From contig JASFAU010000016.1 in assembly GCA_039704465.1 (NCBI GenBank), forward strand, positions 496,001-560,000: a DNA stretch of 64,000 nucleotides, in the 5' to 3' direction. This document shows positions 31,640-39,957 of the stretch, one piece after another. The translations under genes were made by a program, and so were the position numbers. Positions within the stretch are counted from its first letter, which is position 1; every line of letters begins with the position of its first letter. The stretch comes from Plasmodiophora brassicae (lineage: Eukaryota; Endomyxa; Phytomyxea; Plasmodiophorida; Plasmodiophoridae). Under the pieces are notes generated by a model that was not told where the DNA came from, searched no databases, and saw nothing but the letters and a program-made list of their open reading frames with translations.

Positions 31640-31889
31640 TTGCGGATCACATTAGCCATCGGTCAGATTCGTTCTACGCTCCGCCGAATTGGACCTGTTC
31701 GGATGTGTTCAAATCGTCCATCGTGACACGAAGCCCGGACGCCAAAGCGGGTGTGACTCTCTGCTGGCGACACAAGCGCCAGCGGCTAACGAATATCGGG
31801 CTGCGCCGTCTGAACATTACATTGGCCCTTCCAGCGCAATGGCCAGCACCGAACTCGCTCCCTGTATTGAGAATAGAACCGGATCATAT
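31640..31889. other. Intergenic; may hide the first dynein light-chain exon
   Basis: No independent gene is supported. The missing first exon of the Tctex-type gene should lie here. Confidence 0.35.
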
Positions 31890-32500
31890 TTAGGTGAACG
31901 CGTTCCTTCCCCATCGTTCGGCGAAATCAGGAGCGTTCCTCTCGCGAACTTTGTCGTGCTCGGCCTGCTGCATGTGAAGCATCTGCCTGTACTCGGCCAG
32001 CTGCCAACAATAAAGGCTGAGCATCCTTTGTTTCAACCACCTGGATGCAGAGTGTACCTTGCGGTTTTCTTCAGATAGGTTACGCATATAAGCACGACGA
32101 GCGGCTGCTTCCATATCCTCGACCTGCATAGCAATTGCTCTGTGCCGGTTAACGTCCGCTGTGATCCAATCGTCCTTTCGTGCCATCTCCGCCTCCTGCG
32201 TGGCGTGCGTCTCGTCCATTGACCGAATCGCTTCATCGTATTCCGCCCTAGTGACAGCACAGGTCATCCAACGCACCGCAAGCAGACAACACCAGAAGGG
32301 TACATAATGGCCGCCTTTTCGTTTGGTGACTTGAACAGATCGCGTCGTCGTTGAGCGAAGAGGGCTTCACGTCGTTCACGGCGGTGTTGGAGCCTGGCGA
32401 CCTGTTTCTCGTATTCCTTCTCCTGGTTCTCCTCGGTGATGTGATGCTCGTGCCATACACGAGGCTTACGGTGCACAATGCTGGGCCGAATCTTCATCAT
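31890..32500 (-). CDS. Coiled-coil protein, possibly RIB43A-like or TPH-type flagellar protein
   Basis: ATG 32500 (MMKIRPSIVHRKPRVWHEHH). Introns with canonical ends join NEKAAIM to AEYDEAIRSMDE and LSEENRK to LAEYRQMLHMQQAEHDKVRE; the protein ends DFAERWGRNAFT. Nearly the whole length is charged heptad-rich helix. The ENRKLA-type step after a long helix is typical of RIB43A and trichohyalin/plectin-homology proteins of ciliary microtubules, but this is suggestive only. It is divergent from RRP36 with about 260 bp between starts. Confidence 0.55.
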
Positions 32501-32760
32501 CGTGGCGCTGTCCTACGCGTGGCTGTCGACACAACGGCTTTTTATGAAGACGGTACTCGCGCCCGATCGCCAGGTCGGTAACGATCCGTACCCAGTACAT
32601 GACGATGAGTACAGCATAGCGGCACTATACAGATGTTGCTACAATGCTGACTTGAATCCAATGGACACACGGCTTCCGTCATCTGCACTTACGCCAGGAG
32701 AGGTAAGTGGCCCCACGGAGTCCGTGAAGAGCGCCGCGCAGTCCGCCGATACGGTACGAC

Positions 32761-33438
32761 ATGAAGCCCTCCGCTGACTTCCTCGTCGACGATTCGTCGT
32801 CCAGCGACGACAACGAGCAGGATGTCGTGGAGGACGGCATCCCACAGGACGCGACGCCAAAGAACAAGAAACGACGACACAAAACAGCGTACATTTTCCT
32901 CTGCAGGGTGACGTCAACGTGATTCCTGACCTGATGCCATAGCCCGTTGGAGATGCCTTCGAATCAACCAGTTGGCCGTTATCGTCGTGTCGTCAAAGGC
33001 TCGGGTCGGCGGTCGAGGGATCCTCGGTTCGACGACCTGAGCGGAGAGTTCAACCCGACAGTTTTCTCGCAAACTTACCGGTTCCTGAACGATGCCCGCG
33101 AACAAGAGCTGGCCTCGTTGAAGAAATCGCTGAAGAAAGTCAGGAGTGCCACCTCTAAGGCGAACGTGGAGAACGCCATCGACTTCCTGCAGAAGAGCAA
33201 GGCGGCTGCCGAACGTGACGAGCGCCTGCGCCAGCAGAAGGCGACCGTGTTCGCCACCGAACGTCAGCTAGTCAAGCAGGGCAAGAAGCCGTACTTCCCG
33301 AAGAAGCGTGTCCTGCGCCAGATCGAACTCGCCGACAAGTTCGAGCAGCTGAAGAAGGCGGGCGGCGTCGACAAATTCATTGCCAAACGGCGACGCAAGA
33401 ACGCCAGCAAGGACCACCGATGGCTGGCCCACGAGTAG
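32761..33438 (+). CDS. RRP36: RRP36 ribosome-biogenesis protein
   Basis: Two exons (intron 32889-32942) encode 207 residues. After an acidic Ser/Asp N-terminus, the spliced junction reads HKTAPLEMPSNQPVGRYRRV. RDPRFDDLSGEFNPTVFSQT then YRFLNDAREQELASLK is the RRP36 signature, and the C-terminus GKKPYFPKKRVLRQIELADK, FEQLKKAGGVDKFIAKRRRK and NASKDHRW also match. RRP36 belongs to the SSU processome and acts in early 18S rRNA cleavages in the nucleolus. Confidence 0.93.
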
Positions 33439-33574
33439 TGCCCGCTGCAGGCACGTTGTAATATACTCGGTACATACGACCTACGTACACGTCGCACGGC
33501 GAGTTCCACCTGCGATCCGCCGCCCGCGCCGCGGCGCCAATCTGGGCGGCGGTTTCCTGGTCTCCCGCGCCCGC

Positions 33575-34985
33575 ATGCAACGGCTGCGATCGGCAGCGGG
33601 CAGGTGGGGCCGCCGACCGGACCACCCGGTCACCGTCGACGAGTTCTCGCGGATCATGAAGCGGTTCCCGATCGCGAACGACGTCCCGCTAGGTACGACG
33701 CAGCGTCGCCGGTGCCAGCAACGTTCCTGAACAGCGCTGTCCCTCTCTCGCTGCAGGCGTGGCCGTGTCCGGAGGCGTCGACAGCATGGCGCTGCTGCGG
33801 CTCGCGTGTCGCTGGCACGCCACCGAACGTCAGCGATCCGTCGCGTTGCACGTGTAACCGCGATGGTCGCCATGCGCCGCGCCCGACTCCCTGACCGCCA
33901 CCGCAGGTACTCGGTGGATCACGCCCTGCGCCCTGAATCCGCCGGCGAAGTCGCCTGGGTTGGTCGCGAATGTTCTCAGATCGGTAGGCGACGCGCGTAC
34001 GTCGCCGCCCCGCGTGAACGTGACCGCTGTAGGCGACCTGCTTGGCGTCAACGTCGTGCACTCGTCGTTGGCGATGTCCTGGGAGTCGCGCCCCGACACG
34101 AAGGACCTGCAGAGTCGTGCCCGGGACGGGCGGTACGGGCTCCTGTTCGACGCCTGCAGGCAGGATCGCGTTCGGCACGTTCTGGTCGCGCATCACCTCG
34201 ACGACCAGTGCGAGACGTTCCTGATGCGGGTCGCGCGCGCCTCGGGCCTCACAGGCCTGACCTGCATGCTGCCGTCGACGTCGACGCCGTCGGGCGTCGA
34301 CATCGTCCGCCCGTTGCTGTCCGTGCCCAAGTCGCGCCTGGTCGCGTTCTGCCGGGCGTCGCTCCAGTCCTGGAAGGAGGACGCGTCGAACCAGAACCTG
34401 CTGTTCGATCGCGTTCGCGCCCGGACCGTCGTCCAGGACCTTCCCGAGGACACGCTCGCCCTGGTCGGCGCGACCGCATCGCGTATGCCCGCTCGGGCGG
34501 AACGCGCCAGGCAGGTCTGCGACTCGGTGATCAACGAGTCGTGCGTCTGGATCGAGGCGGCGTCGCCGATCTGCTGGGTGGACCTGTACCGGTTGCGGCG
34601 CTGCCACCCGGCCGTCCTCCGCCTGGTGCTGACCACGATCGTGAAGCGCGTTAGCGGCGAGGACCGCGTTCGTGTGAAACCGATGGACGAGTTCGTCGCC
34701 GGCCTGTTCGACGGCGAGGCAGCGCACGGGTGGAGGCAGGTGTTCGGGTGTCGCGTCCAACGACGCATGGCGTCGCTGGTGATCGCCCCCGATTACACAC
34801 GAGGTGCTGCGCGCCCGGCGTCCGTCAACTGGGAACGCGTTGTCACCGTCGCCGAGCACCTTCGCCAGCGCGCCGAATCCGACCTTCGGGGCGTTCGAAT
34901 CGAGGAACGACGACGACGCCAGCAACTGCTACGTACCGCCGACGACACCGCGAATCGTCCCGCTCGCGTGCATGTCGCTTCATAA
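33575..34985 (+). CDS. tilS: tRNA(Ile)-lysidine synthetase TilS
   Basis: Four exons (introns 33693-33756, 33854-33906, 33963-34032) encode 407 residues. The PP-loop reads GVAVSGGVDSMALLRLACRW, followed by VYSVDHALRPESAGEVAW, DLLGVNVVHSSLAMSW and VLVAHHLDDQCETFLMRVAR with ASGLTGL. These are the ATP-binding SGG-DS loop, the HV.HGLR-S/E strand and the AHH.DDQ-ET-L..RG-GL block of TilS. The enzyme converts the wobble C of tRNA-Ile(CAU) to lysidine, essential in bacteria and some organelles. ATG 33575 is the first in frame; MQRLRSAAGRWGRRPDH is basic and could target mitochondria. The recognition tail after residue 250 is divergent. Confidence 0.85.
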
Positions 34986-35167
34986 AGTATTGGTGACCTA
35001 CCACAGGTAACTACTGCCTTGGATCTCACACACGGGAGCGCTCGACCGCTGCTCCTCCAGCACAAACCGTGGCACCATCAGAGCGCGTCACGTGCTGACA
35101 CTATGAAGTAAAAGGTTCATAGGATGGCGGCGATGTGTGAGCGACTCCCGACAGCGGCGCAGGGTGC

Positions 35168-36154
35168 TTATTTGGCGGAAGGCGGGCCCGGCGCTGGGAA
35201 CTTGTCGGCCACGCTGGCGATATCGCCCATGCCGAAGAGCCCCATGAGAGCCCCGGTGCCGAACAGATTGTGGGAGTAGCCAGGAACCGATACGAACAGG
35301 GCCAAGATGGCGGCCCAGATGCTTGACGAGCACATGCCCAGATCGACCCAGGTCAATGGGTTTAGCATCCAGCAGGAGCTGCGGGGTCCATCATGGGGTA
35401 TAGCGTGCCTAACCCACAGGTCGGAAAGCACGACAGCAGCGCCGTAGACAGAACCACATTTGGCGCCAATGACGACATCCTGGCCGGCATGGCCGCTGGC
35501 CGCTATGCCGCTTAGACAGCATCCAGCGACCCGTGCCAGCATGCTGACGGTTGTGTACGCCCAGTGACTGGCGCGTACGCGGAAGCGGACGGCCAGCGTG
35601 ACAATCACATATATCGCGATAACCTGTGGAAGAAAGCTGGCTCCTGCAGCGGTCAGCGTAAGGACGATCGCTGGACGCACCGCGTTGTCGTTATCCGCTG
35701 CTTCGTTCCCGTACTCACGCGCGCGGAGCGATTGCACTGCGACGCCTCCAATGGCAGCGGACAGGACGTTGAGTGGCAGCTGATAGATAACCAAGACAAG
35801 AGACTCTGCCAGGTAGGCGGCGAACGTTATGCCTGCCACATCAGCCCTGGACGGTTCGTCGTGAAACGCGTCGCGAAACCGGACCCGCACAATCCTCCCA
35901 TCATCGTTGCGGCAATTGATGAGCCAGGATAACGGAGGCGCCAGCGTTCGGCCACTCTTGTACACGAATTTGGTGATCGTGGAACTGAACGACGGCGACA
36001 AGAGGTGGACGGGTTGTTCTTGGGCGTCACGGGTCTGCAAGGAGCTAACGTTGACGCTCACGTGGTCAGCGGTCGACGAACCAGCGTGCATTGCATTGCA
36101 GGCAGCTGCCATCATCAGGGCCGCGGCCACGATACCGAGTTGTACGTTCCGCAT
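35168..36154 (-). CDS. Signal-peptide polytopic membrane protein, family unknown
   Basis: ATG 36154 gives MRNVQLGIVAAALMMAAACN as a signal peptide (the longer frame upstream lacks an ATG). Residues 25-110 are extracytosolic and hydrophilic. Hydrophobic segments follow: AAYLAESLVLVIYQLPLNVL, IVLTLTAAGASFLPQVIAIY, a segment around VSMLARVAGCCLSGIAAS, CGSVYGAAVVLSDLWV and SSIWAAILALFVSVPGY. The arrangement (signal peptide, ectodomain, helix bundle) echoes the gene at 26.6-28.1 kb, but sequence similarity is not obvious. It appears to be one exon of 328 codons. Confidence 0.5.
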   Translation of the reverse strand: MRNVQLGIVAAALMMAAACNAMHAGSSTADHVSVNVSSLQTRDAQEQPVHLLSPSFSSTITKFVYKSGRTLAPPLSWLINCRNDDGRIVRVRFRDAFHDEPSRADVAGITFAAYLAESLVLVIYQLPLNVLSAAIGGVAVQSLRAREYGNEAADNDNAVRPAIVLTLTAAGASFLPQVIAIYVIVTLAVRFRVRASHWAYTTVSMLARVAGCCLSGIAASGHAGQDVVIGAKCGSVYGAAVVLSDLWVRHAIPHDGPRSSCWMLNPLTWVDLGMCSSSIWAAILALFVSVPGYSHNLFGTGALMGLFGMGDIASVADKFPAPGPPSAK

Positions 36155-36680
36155 TGTGCACAGGGACGACCCAGGTGACGCCGTGATCAATCTGGCTGCG
36201 GACGCCCGCCAGGAACCCAGGACGGCAGTGCCGAGGCGTGCGTCTCGGACAAACCGAATCCGCTGCGCCACCCTGACCCTCTCCGTAGGTCCCAGTGGGT
36301 TCGTAAAAGTGCGTCAGTGCGTTCGTAGACGGCGTCACTGAGGGGCTTCCAAGCGCTCAGGTAGCGGTCGTTCGACAAAGGCTGCCGTACTGCAGCGTCA
36401 ACAAGCCAGGCATTGCGATTCTCGATAGGCCGTGGTCTCTCCTGCTCGGGGCTCGTCGCTGCGTCGGACGTCGTCTAGTTTCATACGAAGCGGGAGCGCG
36501 ATCAGGGCCACCCTTGCTAGCGACACAAGTATCTCTCCAATCGCGGCGACGCACGCCTGACAGGAACGATATGAACAGTGACGAGCTCTGAGATCAGCAT
36601 GCGCGTAGACGTGTCTCCAGTATCGAGTCGACGCCGCTTGAGTCCGGTCTGTATGTGAACCGGGACGTGTGCCCGGACTG

Positions 36681-37793
36681 TTATAGGCAAGCTTTGACAT
36701 TGTTGCGATCGCGCGACACGTGAATGATCTCGCTGAACACGTCGTTGGGGATATCGTCCAGATCGCCGCATTTGAGTAGGTGGGCCCCTTGACGAATTAG
36801 CAGCTTGGAGATACCGAGCATTGAGCGTTTGGCGGAGCGTGATGAAGCGGCCTCCCTGACCCCCACGCAACGTCAGTGTCACTCGGATCGATGCACTTGA
36901 ACCGTTTCGTACCGTAACCGGAGCAAACGACAAACCGCGTACTCGCCAAATTCATCGGGCGTGTTCAGGACGGCCTCCCGATCATGTTCGGGAACCGATT
37001 CGATCAGTAACGACATGGCGCGGTGATACGCGTGATCACCCGGATGATCCCTGAGCACCGATGGCCGTTACAACGCTGTATTCAGGACCGTGTTCTTCAC
37101 GGATGGCACACCCAATTTTGCGATTCAGAATATGAAACGCCGACTGGAGGACGCGCCTCGCGCCATCATCATAAGGCCTAGCCATTGTAGCCGCCAGCAG
37201 GCTCGCCATGGTCAACAATTTGGCCTTCCTGCACACACGGCCCAGTTAATAATTCGCTACGCGCATGTGCACGGTGCACAGCTTGACATTGGCATCTGTT
37301 CGTTGTTAAGCAGTCGGTTCAGAGGCGGCATGCCGAATTGCCCGGGGGCGTATAACAGGTCGGGTTGCCGGTCGATAAGTTCGGCGACGAACCCGTTCCA
37401 GCCCAGCATGGCGCATAAGTGAATCACGCCGTCTCGGTCGTCGACACCGTGGAGAACGGTGGGGACCGCGTCCAGGGCGACCTGGGCGAATGCCCGGTCG
37501 AGAACGGCACACGACTGGAAGGGCTGCCGGAACAGGCAGACCTCCAGTGCCCCGGTCGGCGGCGACCGCGCTACCAGACGGCGCGCCTTGCGCTTGACGG
37601 CGTTAATCGCTGCCTGGCGAAGCCGGTGACAGGAGCGGGCCAGACTGGGCAGACTGCTCCCGAAGAGACACAGCGCGCACTCGTCCAGCAGCTCCGGAGG
37701 TAACGCCAGGAGACCGGCACGGTCGGTCGGCGCCGACAGTGCGCACAGACGCTGCACAGCCAGCACGACGAGTCCCGTCAAGAGCGCTGCCAT
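36681..37793 (-). CDS. Signal-peptide protein with F-box-like and ankyrin-like regions
   Basis: ATG 37793 gives MAALLTGLVVLAVQRLCALS, signal-peptide-like. Next comes LLALPPELLDECALCLFGSS then LPSLARSCHRLRQAA, with the spacing of an F-box (LP.ELL..I...L....L......C.R). Ankyrin-like helices follow: DGVIHLCAMLGWNGFVAELI, then a splice joining NNEQMPM to KAKLLTMASLLAATM, then AYHRAMSLLIESVPEHDREA, and finally GISKLLIRQGAHLLKCGDLD with a C-terminus NNVKACL. Exon limits beyond the first junction are approximate. A secretion signal on an F-box/ankyrin protein is unusual; if real it suggests export, otherwise the N-terminus may be a membrane anchor. Confidence 0.5.
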
Positions 37794-38074
37794 CGGATCC
37801 ACGGCGGTCGGTCGGAGCTCACCTCGCAGGCCGCACGGCGAACCTCATGCATCGGGAACTACCTACCCTCGGCCACGCCTCACCGGCCGCTAATTTTGGG
37901 GAGAGCGCTATCGACCGTGACAGTCCTGCAACGTCGTCCGACCCGACGACAGCAGACGAGCCGGGCGTTTGCACTTATAATATAGACTCTCTGAAGGTTG
38001 TATTACAAACTGTCGACCGGCACGATGCCGAATAGGTACAGAGGGTTCGATGCTTGACGGGAGCCGTTAGCAAG
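37794..38074. other. Intergenic between a minus-strand start and the HSF 3' end
   Basis: No gene seen. It should hold the promoter of the ankyrin-like gene and the HSF terminator. Confidence 0.4.
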
Positions 38075-38534
38075 TTACCTAGGCGGGTTGCCGGGCGCGT
38101 AGAAGTCGTACTCAACGGTCGACATTCGTCGTTCAGCGGCACCGGTTGGCGTTGCCGTGAACATCGTCGTTGGGGACATGCGCTGGTAGTCGACGTTCCC
38201 GATGGACATCCGCTGGAACTGGGCTCGCGCCATGTGCTGGGATGCGCTGGACCAGTCGAAGGCAGTCGACCCGAACGCGGATGTCGTCGGCGGTGTCTCA
38301 ATTCGCATCAGGGATCCGTTCATCTCGTCATAGTGCGGTTGGACTTGCTGCTGGACAGCAGCGAACGGCGAGTTTGGCGCCGGCTGGAAATGGAACATCG
38401 GGTACTGGGTCGGCGCAAACTGCATCTGTTGTGGTTGCTGCTGTTGCTGCTGCTGCTGCTGCTGCCGCTGCTGATGCTGCTGCTGTTGTTGTGGCGCCTG
38501 CGCTTGCTGCGACTGCTGCTGTTGCTGTTGCTGC

Positions 38535-38566
<32 letters not shown>

Positions 38567-39349
38567 TTGTTGCTGCTGCTGCTGCTGTTGTTGCTTTGGG
38601 GAATGCGCCAGCGGTTGAGCGAACGGAATTATGGGGTTGCCAAGTGACGAGGCACCAGCGTTCTGTGGCGGAATGACGGCCATGGACATCGATCGTGCCT
38701 GGTCGACGTTCATGCTCTCGTTCTTGATATAGACGGGAACCGACTGCGACTGCGGCCGCGTCTGGACGTCGTTCGCCGCCTGCGATCGCTCTTGCGCTTC
38801 CTTCATACGCCGCAGCTCCAGCAACAGCGACTCGTTCTGTTGCCGCAGGAACATAACCTGCTGCTGCAGCTCGTCGATCTGCGTCCGCTGCTTCGTGATC
38901 GTGTCGGTGGACTTCCTCGAGATCAGGTGCAGCAGGTCGAGGCGGCCGCGCAGGAAGTTCGGATGCCGGAACTCGCTTGCGCCGTTCACCAGGGACGTCT
39001 TACTGAACCCGTAGAAGTGGAGCTGCCTGACGAAGGACGCGAAATTGGCGTGCTTGAAGAACATTGGAAGGACTTCGGCGGCCAGGACGTTCGCGTCTCG
39101 CACCAGGAATCCGGTCCCGCACGGCAGCCATGATACGCATTCATGCGCCCCGATCATGGAGTACGTCTTTTGGATGAAGGGCGTCTGCTTGGCATCGGTC
39201 GGCAACGCCTCTCCGTACGTAGCTGGGTCGTCGTCGTGCACTTTAATGGGCGGCACGGGCGCGGATACACCGCGCACCCGCGTCTGCACCGGGGCGCTCA
39301 TATCGGACACGCTCCTGCTGCCCGGGCGCGTCAGCGCTTCGGTCGTCAT
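38075..39349 (-). CDS. HSF: Heat-shock transcription factor with polyglutamine tract
   Basis: Single exon of 424 codons from ATG 39349. The DNA-binding domain spans residues about 50-145: TPFIQKTYSMIGAHE, WLPCGTGFLVRD, VLPMFFKHANFASFVRQLHF then YGFSKTSL, the invariant recognition-helix block of HSFs. HR-A/B follows as a leucine coiled coil (QIDELQQQVMFLRQQNESLL). The C-terminal half is dominated by Gln tracts, one of more than 25 near-pure residues, then Met/Pro/Gln-rich sequence. It would trimerise and bind nGAAn repeats. The frame is open upstream of 39349 but the extra 95 codons look like 5' leader. It is divergent from the ligase gene. Confidence 0.9.
38440..38605. repeat. CAG/CTG-rich trinucleotide tract in HSF
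   Basis: Runs of gctgctgttgctgct encode the polyglutamine blocks of HSF on the minus strand. Mixed CAG and CAA codons (ctg and ttg in plus) would limit slippage. Confidence 0.9.
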
Positions 39350-39803
39350 TTTCGTACTGGCTGCGCCGACGGCGGTTCGCGAGCGTTCGCGACGTGTCGT
39401 CTTCCGACGCAATGGCAGATTAGGGCCGAAACTCCGCCGTGCGTGGACTGTGACGGATTTAGACCGGCTGGTCACCCCGCGCAAAATCGCGCACTTAACG
39501 TTCGGGTGCCGCGCGGCCGCCCACTCGCAAAATGCGGCCGCCCGAACCGAACAGAACTCTCTCGATGCCGGTCGCGCTCTGTGACCCACTGTACCACCCC
39601 TCGCACTATAGCCGCCCGGGGTTGACTGTACCAATGGTTAACACACCTTCGAACTTAACGACGGGCAATCGCCAACGTGTGGCGTACCCGTACGCGAGCG
39701 GCTTTTGATTTATTCGTTCCGTTTAGGAATGGATAAATTCCGTTCCTATTCTATCCACTATCAAGTGTGCCAGGGGCGTAAGCACGCAACAGCTGCATCG
39801 CGG
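39350..39803. promoter_or_regulatory. Bidirectional intergenic region of HSF and DNA ligase
   Basis: This divergent gap of about 600 bp, including the adjoining minisatellite, must contain both promoters. An AT-rich patch (39700-39760, gatttattcgttccg and ggataaattccg) stands out from the GC-rich surroundings. No specific factor site is claimed. Confidence 0.4.
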
Positions 39804-39957
39804 CGCAGTCGCGACGCTACAGCACCGCAGTCGCGACACTGCAGCACCGCAGACGCGACACTGCAGAACCGCAGACGCGACACTGCAGCACCGCAGTCGC
39901 GACACTGCAGCACCGCAGTCGCGACACTGCAGCACCGCAGACGTGATGCTGCGCCGG
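39804..39957. repeat. 22-bp minisatellite, seven units, spanning the ligase start codon
   Basis: Units cgcagtcgcgacactgcagc followed by ac repeat at 39804, 39826, 39848, 39870, 39892, 39914 and 39936 with single-base variants. The last, degenerate unit (cgcagacgtgatgctgcgcc) contains the ATG at 39946. Confidence 0.93.

Noticed and set aside
32478..32777. Plus-strand frame starting with a hydrophobic segment
   Set aside because: Overlaps the first exon of the minus-strand coiled-coil gene and its leader; likely chance.
33950..33970. Apparent frameshift in TilS
   Set aside because: Explained by an intron at 33963-34032 that joins EVAWV to GDLLGVNVV in frame.
33654..34925. 423-codon open frame antisense to TilS
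   Set aside because: Shadow frame; Arg/His-rich without motifs and spanning TilS introns.
38054..38647. Poly-Leu and poly-Ala frames on the plus strand at 38.4-38.6 kb
   Set aside because: They are the complementary reading of the HSF polyglutamine repeat.
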